This document shows positions 1 through 8,744 of a stretch of 64,000 bases of DNA, one piece after another. The notes under the pieces are model-generated. The model saw nothing but the letters and a program-made list of their open reading frames with translations. It was not told the origin of the DNA and searched no databases. The first letter of the stretch is position 1, and each line of letters opens with the position of its first letter. A program made the position numbers and the translations under genes. This DNA comes from Staphylococcus marylandisciuri. GTDB lineage: Bacteria; Bacillota; Bacilli; Staphylococcales; Staphylococcaceae. The stretch spans positions 143,665 to 207,664 of the forward strand of contig NZ_JAOPKZ010000001.1 of NCBI RefSeq assembly GCF_025519785.1. Reading direction: 5' to 3'.

Positions 1-156
1 GGTGCTACTCCGAATGCTATGGCGAACTTAGACGTCATTACTAAAAAGTTTGGTGCTTCACCTAAAGCTTACTTAGTCGTTCCTATTGTAGGGGCTTTTC
101 TCATCGATTTACTGGCCATGCCGATCATTATGGGCTTCATCAATTTAGTGCATTAA
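1..156 (+). CDS. gltS: Sodium/glutamate symporter GltS, C-terminal end (partial)
   Basis: The window opens inside a reading frame of 52 codons including the stop. The peptide begins GATPNAMANLD and ends with a hydrophobic helix (VVPIVGAFLIDFLAMPIIM). The G-A-T-P-N-A-M-A-N motif and terminal helix are typical of the ESS-family sodium:glutamate symporter GltS, an inner-membrane carrier that takes up glutamate with Na+. The neighbour fni, convergent with it, matches the gltS-fni order I remember from S. aureus. Only the last tenth or so of the protein is visible, so family assignment is good but the gene cannot be judged intact. Confidence 0.75.
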   Translation, partial: GATPNAMANLDVITKKFGASPKAYLVVPIVGAFLIDLLAMPIIMGFINLVH

Positions 157-278
157 TGAGTCTTAACTGCTAATTGCATTCAGTTACTATTCTAACTTGC
201 ATTGGTAAAAGGTGAACAACAAGAAGATACAAAATCACAAATAATATTACTAACCTGGAAGATGCATCCCATAAAATA

Positions 279-329
279 GGGAGCGGGACAGAAATCTAAT
301 TTGAATAAAAAGATTTCTGTCCCGCTCCC
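279..329. repeat. 51-bp palindromic repeat R1, simple form, between convergent gltS and fni
   Basis: Arms GGGAGCGGGACAGAAATCT and its complement enclose a 13-nt AT-rich loop, giving 19-bp arms. The element recurs at least fifteen times in this window, always between genes. Here it lies between the 3' ends of two convergent genes and could serve both as a terminator. Confidence 0.9.
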
Positions 330-379
330 TTAAACCGTTACTGTAAATAATGTAATGTTAAGACTTTCCACACATTTAT

Positions 380-1423
380 CTATTGAACGTTTAATTCGCG
401 TTGTTTTATCCATGAAATCAAATCATGGTTAAATACTTTCTGTGCTTTTACTACATCGTCTAAATTTTTAGCATTTAGCATCGTCATAATCTTCTTCAAT
501 TGCTTATGAAACGCGTTTACGTATTCAATCGTCGCCTCTACACCATGCTCTTCAACTTGATTTAAGAATGGGCGTGACATACCTACTGCTTTAGCGCCTA
601 AAGCCAGCGATTTAACTACATCTAAGGGCGAGCGCACACCTCCACTAGCGAAAATATTCATATCTGCTTGAAACCCTATACTTTCGAGCAGCGATTCTAT
701 AGTAGATTGACCCCATTGCGATAGATAACTCATGTCTTTCAAGTCCCGTCGTTCATTCTCTATATTGACAAAATTCGTACCTCCACGACCACTCACATCT
801 ACATATTTCACACCTATATCGTATAATTGATTGAGCGTTTCTTTACTCATACCAAATCCAACTTCTTTGACTATAACAGGCACATCGATAGTCTCTACAA
901 TGTCCTTAAGATTTGCTAACCAAGTTGAGAATGTACGGTTCCCTTCAGGCATAACAAGCTCTTGCGGTGCATTAACATGTACTTGCAATGCATTAGCATC
1001 GAGCAGTTTAACGGCTTCTTGAGCTTTCTCTACAGGGACGTCTGCCCCTACATTACTGAAGATAATACCGTCAGGATTAACTTCGCGCACAATTTCAAAT
1101 GACGGAGCCATATCTTGGTTACGCAATGCTGCATGTGTCGATCCCACTGCCATAGCTAGTCCTGTTGCTTCAGCTATTTGTGCTAACTTTTGATTAATTT
1201 GCTTTGTCCAATCACTTCCGCCCGTCATAGCGTTTATGTAGAGAGGTGAACTTAGCGTAAAGTCGTCAAGTTCACATGTGAGATCTACCTCATTAACGTC
1301 GATAGAAGGGATGGAATGATGTACGAAGCGCATCTTATCAAAGTCAGATTGTGGTAAATCTTGTTGCGCCATTGCAATTTCTACGTGTTCATTTTTTCGT
1401 TGTTCTCTCTTTTTATCGCTCAT
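380..1423 (-). CDS. fni: Type 2 isopentenyl-diphosphate delta-isomerase (FMN-dependent)
   Basis: 347 aa, normal for type 2 IDI. It interconverts isopentenyl and dimethylallyl diphosphate at the end of the mevalonate pathway, in the cytosol, using reduced FMN and NADPH. Visible signatures are the N-terminal RKNEH (residues 9-13), INAMTGGS (63-70), the AVGSTHAAL segment (92-100), SGRGGTNF (211-218) and the FASGGVRSP phosphate-binding turn of the TIM barrel. It is unrelated to the Nudix-type isomerase. The ATG is preceded by a modest AGTAGGA ribosome binding site. It converges on gltS, with a palindromic repeat between them. Confidence 0.95.
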   Translation of the reverse strand: MSDKKREQRKNEHVEIAMAQQDLPQSDFDKMRFVHHSIPSIDVNEVDLTCELDDFTLSSPLYINAMTGGSDWTKQINQKLAQIAEATGLAMAVGSTHAALRNQDMAPSFEIVREVNPDGIIFSNVGADVPVEKAQEAVKLLDANALQVHVNAPQELVMPEGNRTFSTWLANLKDIVETIDVPVIVKEVGFGMSKETLNQLYDIGVKYVDVSGRGGTNFVNIENERRDLKDMSYLSQWGQSTIESLLESIGFQADMNIFASGGVRSPLDVVKSLALGAKAVGMSRPFLNQVEEHGVEATIEYVNAFHKQLKKIMTMLNAKNLDDVVKAQKVFNHDLISWIKQRELNVQ

Positions 1424-1884
1424 TATTGTCCTACTTTCTTAAACATGATACAACATACTTTCTTTAAACGTATTTGTTAGTAATATAAATATTTATATTC
1501 AAGGATAGAAAAATTGACTTACTCTACAAGGATTTATTTTTTCAGCAATACCCTACCAATTGCTAGATTGCCGACGCTTGTATTCCCACTTACTGTATCA
1601 TCAATCGCAGTATGATTAAAGAGCAAGAAATTTATATAGGTAGGTTAACAAAGCGGGCGAGTATCTTTTGTGTATCGGCTCATCTAATTAAACGTCGTCA
1701 CGTTACGATAAACTTTGTAGCGCAAAGTGACTCTGTGGAATAGATGACTTTCTAAAGGTGGATTGAGCACGGTAATAATACATCATCAGCGGGAAAATTC
1801 GCTTGTTCGACTTTATTCTATCATGAAATTTCAAATAGTATGTTATGATGTTAACACTATCATAATCGCAAACGAGGTGTTATC
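1424..1884. other. Intergenic region between divergent fni and thioesterase gene
   Basis: AT-rich stretch of about 460 bp holding the promoters of two divergent genes. A TATGAT-like -10 is visible just before the thioesterase gene. A 43-codon open frame (1612-1743) has no ribosome binding site and resembles nothing I know. No repeat-family element is present here. Confidence 0.4.
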
Positions 1885-2352
1885 GTGTCAGAGATTTTTA
1901 CAGTATCACGTTCTGTCCCAAAGACGTATATTGATCATAATCATCACATGCATGATGCTTACTATAATGTTGTCTTTAGTGAAGTTATCAATGAATTTAA
2001 CTATAACCACGGACTGTCTTTAAAGGAGCGAGAACAATACCAATACACTTTATTTACTGCTGAAGAACACACCGCTTATCTAGCTCAATTGAAAGAGAAC
2101 GACCCATTTAAAGTATATGTGTACATCTATAACTACGATGTTAAAAGAATCCATTTCGTTTTATTACTATACAAAGAAGATGGTACGTTAGCTGCTACAA
2201 ATGAAACAATGATGCTAGGAATCAACACAGCTATCGAACGCACTGCTCCATTTCCTGAATCGTATTTGAAGGAACTTAAAGTTTATTATGCACAACAACC
2301 GCAAGTACAATGGCCTAAACAAATTGGAACATGCCTCGGCATCACGAAATAA
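1885..2352 (+). CDS. Hotdog-fold thioesterase-like protein (4HBT/acyl-CoA thioesterase family)
   Basis: 155 aa, the usual length for a single hotdog domain. The N-terminal segment IDHNHHMHDAYYNVVFSEVINEF follows the 4-hydroxybenzoyl-CoA thioesterase pattern, in which D-x-N-x-H-M-x-x-x-x-Y precedes the long central helix. Such enzymes hydrolyse acyl-CoA or acyl-ACP thioesters in the cytosol; the substrate cannot be read here. The GTG start is chosen because AACGAGGTG lies 6-7 bases upstream. It is a stand-alone gene converging on a minus-strand hydrolase with only about 30 bp between the stops. Family confidence is fair, function unknown. Confidence 0.7.
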   Translation: MSEIFTVSRSVPKTYIDHNHHMHDAYYNVVFSEVINEFNYNHGLSLKEREQYQYTLFTAEEHTAYLAQLKENDPFKVYVYIYNYDVKRIHFVLLLYKEDGTLAATNETMMLGINTAIERTAPFPESYLKELKVYYAQQPQVQWPKQIGTCLGITK

Positions 2353-2385
2353 CGACCTGACTACAACGATTCAACGCACTCGGTA

Positions 2386-3282
2386 TCACTGGATTGTTTG
2401 GCAGATCTCCTTCAACACCCGATGAGATTCATGTAAAGGAAATAAAGGAAAGTCATGAATCATGCGATAGAACTGGTGAAAGTGAATTGTATTCTGATTT
2501 CGCTCATATAAATCGCCTAGCTTTACCATATCTGGATAATACAATTCCTCAGTGCCACCGAACATGTAAGTGGGCGGTAGATGAGTCATATTCCCATAAA
2601 TTGGAGAGACCCAAGGATCAGTCTGAGTTAAGTTGCCTGCCCATAATTGCAATACCTTCTGAATTCCTTCTTTATTATTTAGCAAATCCTTAACTTCAAG
2701 CTCAGAAGTTATTGCCGAGTTAGAGAAAGTCCCATCAAGTAATGGAGAGATTAAATATAATTGATTTGGAAGTGGTTGGCCTGCTGCGATAAGCTGTTGC
2801 ACAAGGCTTAAGGCTAAACCACCTCCACTGCCATCTCCCATCACTATGATGTCTTCTGCACCAACTTCGCTTAACAGCTGCTGATACATGCTATGGAGTG
2901 CTTCATATGTATCTATTGCCGAGTAACTAGGTGCTTTAGGGTAGATCGGCATGACCACTTCGCATAAAGTATTCAAAGCTAGTTTATCGATCCAGCGCCA
3001 ATGAAAGACTGACGGTTGTAGAATATTATATCCGCCGTGAATATATAATATCTTTGTAGTCAATTTGTGATGAAAGTTAGCTCTAAATACTTGCATATGA
3101 CCATGCTGTTGCTTTTCTAAATTAGATTTAATATTCAACATTTCTGGTTGACGATGAGGTTTTAAATTCTTATAGTGCTGTTTATCTATAAATTTTTCAA
3201 ATTCTTCATCATTTTTAAAATATAAAGAGCGATGTGGTAAAACGTATTTATTTATTATTTTACTAATGAACTTCTTTTTCAT
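2386..3282 (-). CDS. Alpha/beta hydrolase (fold-3 / HSL-like esterase)
   Basis: About 298 aa from the ATG at 3282, which has GGTGAGGGAGCA just upstream; a longer frame reaching 3372 lacks a good binding site. Hormone-sensitive-lipase signatures are present: YIHGGYN oxyanion-hole motif, nucleophile elbow GDGSGGG, and a late acid-histidine part (GGTEELYYPD, MIHDFPLF). These enzymes cleave short-chain esters in the cytosol. The elbow is G-D-G-S-G-G rather than the usual G-D-S-A-G-G, but the serine is kept. No export signal is seen. The natural substrate is unknown. Confidence 0.8.
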   Translation of the reverse strand: MKKKFISKIINKYVLPHRSLYFKNDEEFEKFIDKQHYKNLKPHRQPEMLNIKSNLEKQQHGHMQVFRANFHHKLTTKILYIHGGYNILQPSVFHWRWIDKLALNTLCEVVMPIYPKAPSYSAIDTYEALHSMYQQLLSEVGAEDIIVMGDGSGGGLALSLVQQLIAAGQPLPNQLYLISPLLDGTFSNSAITSELEVKDLLNNKEGIQKVLQLWAGNLTQTDPWVSPIYGNMTHLPPTYMFGGTEELYYPDMVKLGDLYERNQNTIHFHQFYRMIHDFPLFPLHESHRVLKEICQTIQ

Positions 3283-3511
3283 TGCTCCCTCACCTGTCCT
3301 ATCATTATAAATCATACTAAAGCTATTTAGCGTCACTTTCCCCCTAATGCTTCTAAGAAATAGTGTCATCATTAATTTAATTGCGCTATAATAGAAGCAA
3401 ATGTTAGCTTCGATATGGCTATGTGGCAGTCATATTTATGATAAGTATAACAAACCGTAGATAGAAATCATCTTATACACATTATTAGCTATAAATTGAG
3501 AGGAGCTTAAA

Positions 3512-4168
3512 ATGGATAACCGTCAAGCATATCATCAAAATTTTGAACGCACACTATCTCAAGAGGAATTACATAGAGGGCATCGCATAGGTAAGAAACG
3601 CCGATCATGGGTAAGCCTTATCATTCACATTATCGTTCTCGTCCTAACAGCTATTTCAGGATATAGCATATTCAAGGAACCACTATTTAACTTACAATTC
3701 TTACATAAACCCGTAAACTTTGGTCAACTTTCCGAGTTTAAAGATAACTTACATAATATAAGTCAAATGGATGAGCTCAAAAACTTACCTATTAACTTGA
3801 ATAATCTTGAGGAATTTCAAACAAATTTAAATCATTTAATTACTTTATTCTATGTATTCTTTGCTCTATGCGCAATAAGCTTGATTCTGACATTATTTAC
3901 TATTGCTTTTAATCGTACTATATTGAAGATTCTTAACTTTATACTCGTAGCAGCTATGCTTGTTATGACTTTTGGATTCTCTTATTTAGTGGACGATGTA
4001 GCTTCACAAATAGCTAAGAAATTTAGTTCAGCTTACTTAAGTGTTAAACCAGATCAAATCCTAACACAGGCAGATGCTGTCCATAATGCACTCATACTAT
4101 TAGGATGCAGCTTAGCTTTAATCTTTATCAGTTTCTTCTTCAGAAATAAACGTCGAAAAGTATTTTAA
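3512..4168 (+). CDS. Predicted four-helix membrane protein, unknown function
   Basis: 218 aa with a basic N-terminus (GKKRR), then four hydrophobic helices at roughly residues 31-52, 108-132, 137-158 and 190-210. An amphipathic 55-residue loop lies between helices 1 and 2 and repeats N-L-x-x-(L/F) steps. It ends in a basic tail (RNKRRKVF), so both termini are probably cytoplasmic. Ribosome binding site GAGAGGAGC is well placed. I do not recognise a named family. It is followed by a strong hairpin shared with the convergent efflux gene. Confidence 0.6.
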   Translation: MDNRQAYHQNFERTLSQEELHRGHRIGKKRRSWVSLIIHIIVLVLTAISGYSIFKEPLFNLQFLHKPVNFGQLSEFKDNLHNISQMDELKNLPINLNNLEEFQTNLNHLITLFYVFFALCAISLILTLFTIAFNRTILKILNFILVAAMLVMTFGFSYLVDDVASQIAKKFSSAYLSVKPDQILTQADAVHNALILLGCSLALIFISFFFRNKRRKVF

Positions 4169-4230
4169 TATTTAAATAATATGAGCCATGAAACATATTA
4201 ATTATATAGTCTACACCTTACTTAAAAAAA

Positions 4231-4277
4231 CACCTCAAAAGCATGGAACCAAATCCACTTTTGAGGTGTACTTTTTT
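4231..4277. terminator. Bidirectional rho-independent terminator
   Basis: CACCTCAAAAG pairs with CTTTTGAGGTG around a 17-nt loop. It has an A-run upstream and a T-run (ACTTTTTT) downstream, so it can stop transcription from both the membrane-protein gene and the convergent emrB-type gene. Confidence 0.85.
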
Positions 4278-4313
4278 ATTAATATTCAATTCAATAATGT
4301 GAGAGGTAGAACT

Positions 4314-6224
4314 TTAATTCTCCTTAGAAACATAGTGATCTTTACCTTTTAAGAATAAGCTTAGAATAAAGGCGATTAAACTAATAATTGTTGCCACTAT
4401 AAATGCACTATTTACACCATTAATAGATGCGAGTTGTTGAACAAACTGAAGAATTTGTTGCGTGCCCATATCTTTATCGCCCATCTGAGTTGCTAACTGT
4501 TGTAACGTATCTTTGATATACGGGTTAGTCTTATCTAAATCTTGACTATATGAAGCAATATGTTGAGTCGTTTGCGTAGACATTACTGTCACGAGTAATG
4601 CCGTTCCGATAGACCCAGCAAGTTGACGCAAAGTATTTGATAGAGCGTTACCGTGCGGGATAAGACGTTGTGGTAAAGCATTGATACTAGCAGTCATAAT
4701 CGGCATCATGATGAAACTCATACCAAAGGAACGAATGATATAGATTAACATGATATGACCATAAGTTGTATTCATGTTAAGTTTCGTTAGTTCCCATGTT
4801 GCATACGTCATGATACCTGTACCGATAATAGCTAAAGGCTTTATACCAATTGTATCGAGTAGTTTACCAGCAATCGGTCCCATCACTCCCATGATAAGTG
4901 CACCTGGAAGTAAGAGTAAACCGGATTGAACAGGTGTGAAATCTCTTAAGTTCTGTAGGTAAAGTGGTAAGAGAATCATTCCGCCAAATAAGCTCATCAT
5001 AACGATCATGTTGATTACAGTAGGAAGTGTGAAACCGGAGTATTTAAGAACTTCCATATTTAACATTGGTACGCGCATCGTAATTTCTCTAATGAAGAAC
5101 GCAATAATAAAGATAACACCAATAACAAGGGAAATAACTACTTGAGGCGAACTCCAAGTATTATTGCCCGCTTCACTGAAGCCATACAATAGTGCTCCAA
5201 AGCCAATAGTACTGAAGATGATACCAAGGATATCTGCTTTAGGATTAGTCGTTTGTTGATACACTTTAAACCATAAAAATGCTATTCCTAAAGAGATCAA
5301 TCCTATAATGAACATACCGTAGAACATCACGTTCCAATGATAATTTTCCACAATATAACCCGATAAAGTTGGACCTATGGCAGGTGCTACGATCATAGCG
5401 ATACCTAGGACACCCATAGCAGCACCGCGTTTATGAGGTGGGAAAATTGTCATAAAGACGTTCGTACCTAATGGCATGAGCACACCAGCACCTATAGCTT
5501 GGAAGACACGTCCAACCATCATAATCGTAAATGAGCCGGATAATCCACAGATAAGTGATCCTAAAGTAAAGAGTGACATGGCTATGAGGAATAGCTTGCG
5601 ATAGGAATATTTATTGAATAAGAACGCACTGACAGGGATCAATATACCGTTAACTAACATAAAGCCTGTCATGAGCCATTGTCCTGTATTAGCTGAAATA
5701 TTAAAATCAGTATTTATCTTCGGTAGTGCTACGTTGAGTAACGTTTGGTTAAGAATAGCAATGAACATACCGAAGACCATAGCCACAAGGACTTTACCTT
5801 GTGAAGCACCTTTACCAAACATAAACGAATTATTTTTTTCTTTTAATTTCTCATTAACGATGGCTTCTTCTGAATTTGGATTGATCGCTTCGTGATTATC
5901 ATCTTCAGAAGAAGACGTGTCATTTAAGTCTTTATCTGTCTTTTCGTCAGTAGACTTGTCTTCAGTGTAATTAGAAGATCTGTGCTCCTCAGTGTCTGTT
6001 TCGACTGATGATGATTGACGATCCTCTTCGTCAGATGAGCGCGTTGATTCATCATCTCTTATACTAAATTTAGATTGATATGATTCCTCAGAAGAACCAG
6101 TTTGATGCTTAGATTGTTCCAGTTGCTGCTTCTGCTTACTTTTCTTTTTAACTACTATTAGGTTAATGAGAGCAAGCAGAATGACCGCGATAACAACATA
6201 TATAATAATGAAGGCCGTAGTCAT
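4314..6224 (-). CDS. EmrB/QacA-type MFS multidrug exporter (DHA2) with long N-terminal extension
   Basis: 636 aa; a plain DHA2 exporter has about 480-510. Residues about 135 to 630 form the 14-helix drug:H+ antiporter with LNQTLLNVALP (motif D1) and GAGVLMPLGTN and GPTLSGYIVE (motif C). Before it lie an extra N-terminal membrane helix (4-25) and about 105 residues very rich in Ser, Asp, Glu and Thr. This tail is unusual, though I believe the S. aureus orthologue also has one. It lies 12 bp downstream of the emrA-like gene and is preceded by TAAGGGGGT. The pair probably exports toxic compounds under the divergent TetR regulator. Confidence 0.85.
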   Translation of the reverse strand: MTTAFIIIYVVIAVILLALINLIVVKKKSKQKQQLEQSKHQTGSSEESYQSKFSIRDDESTRSSDEEDRQSSSVETDTEEHRSSNYTEDKSTDEKTDKDLNDTSSSEDDNHEAINPNSEEAIVNEKLKEKNNSFMFGKGASQGKVLVAMVFGMFIAILNQTLLNVALPKINTDFNISANTGQWLMTGFMLVNGILIPVSAFLFNKYSYRKLFLIAMSLFTLGSLICGLSGSFTIMMVGRVFQAIGAGVLMPLGTNVFMTIFPPHKRGAAMGVLGIAMIVAPAIGPTLSGYIVENYHWNVMFYGMFIIGLISLGIAFLWFKVYQQTTNPKADILGIIFSTIGFGALLYGFSEAGNNTWSSPQVVISLVIGVIFIIAFFIREITMRVPMLNMEVLKYSGFTLPTVINMIVMMSLFGGMILLPLYLQNLRDFTPVQSGLLLLPGALIMGVMGPIAGKLLDTIGIKPLAIIGTGIMTYATWELTKLNMNTTYGHIMLIYIIRSFGMSFIMMPIMTASINALPQRLIPHGNALSNTLRQLAGSIGTALLVTVMSTQTTQHIASYSQDLDKTNPYIKDTLQQLATQMGDKDMGTQQILQFVQQLASINGVNSAFIVATIISLIAFILSLFLKGKDHYVSKEN

Positions 6225-6236
6225 ACAAAGACCCCC

Positions 6237-6884
6237 TTAATTTTTATGGATTTTAACTTCTGCGTTCATTCCTGGAACAATGTTACTAGATGGTTTAGAA
6301 TCTAATTTAATCTTAACTGGTACAACTTGAGATACTTTAGTGTAGTTGCCATCACTATTTGATGAAGGCATCATAGAGAAGCTTGAAGCTGTCGCTTTAC
6401 CTACTTGATCTACTTTACCTTTCACATTAGCTTTCTCACCATCAATAGAAACATCTACATCTTTACCTTCTTCTACATCTTTAATATCTTTTTCGTCTAC
6501 GTTGGCTGTTACATATAAATCATCTAAATTATAAGCATATGCGATAGGTGAACCAGCTTGAGCCATTGCACCTTTCATTGAATCAGTCTTCACTATTGTG
6601 CCGTCTTGAGGCATTTTGATATCCACGTTGTGAGACTGGCCGTTGTCACCTTTAGCAGCAATTGATGCTACTTTATCGCCTTTTTTGAGATTATCATTCT
6701 CTTTTGCATCAAATGATTTAATTTCACCAGAAGCTGGCGCTGCTATTTTAATTTGTTGACCATCAACTTTGGCATTGTCAGTACTTACGTAGCTCGTTGC
6801 TTGATGGTAGAAGTGGAAACCGACGATACCAATAATGACAAGCACTACGATAGTAATGACATTGATTAATACCAATTTCTTCAT
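6237..6884 (-). CDS. EmrA/HlyD-type membrane-fusion protein
   Basis: 215 aa with one N-terminal membrane anchor (residues 4-24), then a biotinyl-lipoyl-like half (GQQIKIAAPASGEIKSF and MPQDGTIVKTDS) and a beta-barrel part (LYVTANVDEKDIKDVEEGKDVDV). It lacks the long coiled coil of Gram-negative EmrA, as expected for a Firmicute adaptor that need not reach an outer membrane. The short spacing to the emrB-type gene shows an operon. The start has a strong AGGAGGA site. Expression is probably set by the TetR-family protein encoded divergently. Confidence in family is high; substrate unknown. Confidence 0.85.
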   Translation of the reverse strand: MKKLVLINVITIVVLVIIGIVGFHFYHQATSYVSTDNAKVDGQQIKIAAPASGEIKSFDAKENDNLKKGDKVASIAAKGDNGQSHNVDIKMPQDGTIVKTDSMKGAMAQAGSPIAYAYNLDDLYVTANVDEKDIKDVEEGKDVDVSIDGEKANVKGKVDQVGKATASSFSMMPSSNSDGNYTKVSQVVPVKIKLDSKPSSNIVPGMNAEVKIHKN

Positions 6885-6952
6885 ATTACTTCCTCCTATT
6901 TGCTTTTAAAATTCACATTGTATATTATAGATAGATGTATATCGAAAAAACA

Positions 6953-6977
6953 CCGACAACTTATCTAAATGTGTCGG
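6953..6977. promoter_or_regulatory. Candidate TetR operator between emrA-like gene and tetR
   Basis: CCGACA and TGTCGG form an inverted repeat with 13 bases between, in the 130-bp divergent spacer. The position fits a self-acting TetR operator controlling both transcripts. No footprint is known to me; this is inferred from symmetry and place. Confidence 0.5.
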
Positions 6978-7013
6978 ATTTTAATAAAGTCATGTCTATA
7001 TATAGGTGATAAT

Positions 7014-7565
7014 GTGAAACAAAAAGCAAAAGAAAAAATTATACATCATACAGTATTACTTCTTGAAGAATATCCTTTTGAAAATATTACAACTAAAATG
7101 ATATGTGCTTATAGCGGAGTTAATCGTTCCACTTTTTACGATTACTTTTTTGATAAATATGATCTATTACACTCTATACAAAGTTATCATCTAGATAAGT
7201 ATAAAAAATTACTAAATGCCCTCTATGGGGCTGTAGCTGAAACAAAGACAAACAAAACTTGCATCTTCAAATTTTTTAATATATTACTCCGTTACATTCG
7301 ACGCAATTTTAAGTTCTTTCATGCTATTCTTATCAAATTCCCTAATCGCTCATTATTTCAAGAGTACATCGCTGTAACACGTGAAACTTATAATCTAATA
7401 TTAGAAAATTATTCAAACAGTGTTGTTAATAAAAAGTATTTCGTGACTTATTCTTTAGGTGGACAAATGGGGATTATCTATTTTTGGATAAGAGAGAATT
7501 GTATTGAGCCACCTGAGCAATTAGCTCAAATACTCCTAGCGAATACATTAAAGCTACAACACTAA
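7014..7565 (+). CDS. TetR/AcrR-family transcriptional regulator
   Basis: 183 aa from a GTG start with ATAGGTGAT upstream; an in-frame upstream ATG at 6969 overlaps the likely operator and has no binding site. The N-terminal helix-turn-helix reads ITTKMICAYSGVNRSTFYDYFFDKYDLL, the classical TetR pattern. The C-terminal part (to LLANTLKLQH) should bind the inducer. It is divergent from the emrA-emrB pair and most likely represses it. It converges on the siderophore lipoprotein gene with a palindromic repeat between. The ligand is unknown. Confidence 0.85.
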   Translation: MKQKAKEKIIHHTVLLLEEYPFENITTKMICAYSGVNRSTFYDYFFDKYDLLHSIQSYHLDKYKKLLNALYGAVAETKTNKTCIFKFFNILLRYIRRNFKFFHAILIKFPNRSLFQEYIAVTRETYNLILENYSNSVVNKKYFVTYSLGGQMGIIYFWIRENCIEPPEQLAQILLANTLKLQH

Positions 7566-7599
7566 ATCTTTTATTCACGGTATAACTACAACCTATATG

Positions 7600-7672
7600 A
7601 ATAGAGCGGGACAGAAATCTAATTTGAATAAAAAGATTTCTGTCCCGCTCCCGTCTCAGTAATCCGCTCTAT
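7600..7672. repeat. R1 palindrome nested in a second hairpin
   Basis: The R1 core is 7604-7650. Just outside it AATAGAGCGG (7600-7609) pairs with CCGCTCTATT (7663-7672), so a second, non-R1 stem encloses it. The site lies between the convergent tetR and siderophore lipoprotein genes. Confidence 0.8.
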
Positions 7673-7691
7673 TTAATTTATATTTACAATG

Positions 7692-8624
7692 TTAATGGTT
7701 TAACATTTTATCTTTTAATTCATCTACCATTTGTTTGGCTGAAAGCACTCCGCCTGAAGTATTCCACACGTCATCATTCACTTTAAACACATGTCCTTCT
7801 TTAGAAGCTTTGAGTTTCTTAAATTGTGGCGCTTCGATCCATTCTTTTTCTAATTGAGAAACCTCTTTCTTTCCATCTTGATAAGTAAAGTAGAATAGAT
7901 AGTCGCCATCCATTGCTTTAATTCTTTCTTTCGTTAAGCCTTTTTCTACAAAGTCATCTTTGTCTTGACCCTCAGGGCGCTTAATACCAAGTTGCTTTAA
8001 GATTTGTCCGCTGAATGTTCTTTGGTGATATATACGTACATCGCCTGGCATGAAACGCACCATCGAAACAGTTTGGTTCTTCTTATCGCCTAATTCTTTG
8101 CTAGCCTTTTTAACATGATTATCGTAATCTTTTAGTACTTCGTTTCCTTTCTCCTCTTTATTAATTGCTTTAGCATAGAGTTTAAAGTTCTCTTTCCAAT
8201 CTCCACGTAACTCTTTAGAATAAACGGTTGGAGCGATTTTAGATAATTTCTTATATTGTGCTTCATGTCTAAATTTATTGCCGATGATAAGATCTGGTTT
8301 CAATTTAGAGATTTTCTCTAAATTGACATTAAGTTCATCTCCGACTGGTTTAATTCCTTCAAACTTATCTTTCAAATGAGGATACCAAGGGTCACCATTT
8401 GAAGAGTTAACAGCACCTACAGGTTTAACCCCCATAGCTACTAATGCCTCAGTTCCTTCATGTGTTAAGACGACAATTCGCTTAGGATGAGTAGGCACTT
8501 TAGTCATCCCCATCGCGTGTTTCACTTCATGCTTGTTGCTGTCACTAGCTTTATCTTTTCTATGTGAACCACAAGCCGAAAGTAATAACACCAATACAAT
8601 GACAATCGGTAATATTTTTTTCAT
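7692..8624 (-). CDS. Iron-siderophore-binding lipoprotein (FecB/FhuD family)
   Basis: 310 aa with a lipoprotein signal (LLLSACG, lipidated Cys18) and a type III periplasmic-binding fold. The opening strand HAMGMTKVPTHPKRIVVLTHEGTEAL and PDLIIGNKF are typical of ferric-siderophore receptors tethered to the Gram-positive membrane; it resembles the staphylococcal HtsA/SirA-like group. A Fur box lies upstream, so iron starvation should induce it. There are no permease or ATPase genes beside it, so it must use a transporter encoded elsewhere. The exact siderophore cannot be told. Confidence 0.85.
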   Translation of the reverse strand: MKKILPIVIVLVLLLSACGSHRKDKASDSNKHEVKHAMGMTKVPTHPKRIVVLTHEGTEALVAMGVKPVGAVNSSNGDPWYPHLKDKFEGIKPVGDELNVNLEKISKLKPDLIIGNKFRHEAQYKKLSKIAPTVYSKELRGDWKENFKLYAKAINKEEKGNEVLKDYDNHVKKASKELGDKKNQTVSMVRFMPGDVRIYHQRTFSGQILKQLGIKRPEGQDKDDFVEKGLTKERIKAMDGDYLFYFTYQDGKKEVSQLEKEWIEAPQFKKLKASKEGHVFKVNDDVWNTSGGVLSAKQMVDELKDKMLNH

Positions 8625-8657
8625 AACCTTCCCTCTTTCTGCTCAAGCGCACTTTAA

Positions 8658-8674
8658 TTGATACTCATTCTCAA
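8658..8674. promoter_or_regulatory. Fur box upstream of siderophore lipoprotein gene
   Basis: TTGATACTCATTCTCAA resembles the Fur operator TTGATAATnATTATCAA, and flanking bases extend the symmetry to AATTGA/TCAATT. It lies about 35 bp before the start codon of the minus-strand gene, which fits Fur repression. Confidence 0.75.
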
Positions 8675-8744
8675 TTATATCCGAGGGACTTCTATTGTCA
8701 ACCAATATTTTTAAAATTTTAACAATAACTAACTGAATATTAAA

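Noticed and set aside
279..329. CRISPR-like repeat array
   Set aside because: Copies of R1 are kilobases apart, perfectly palindromic and not separated by uniform spacers; no cas genes are present.
1612..1743. 43-codon frame between fni and the thioesterase gene
   Set aside because: No binding site, no recognisable family; kept only as a note.
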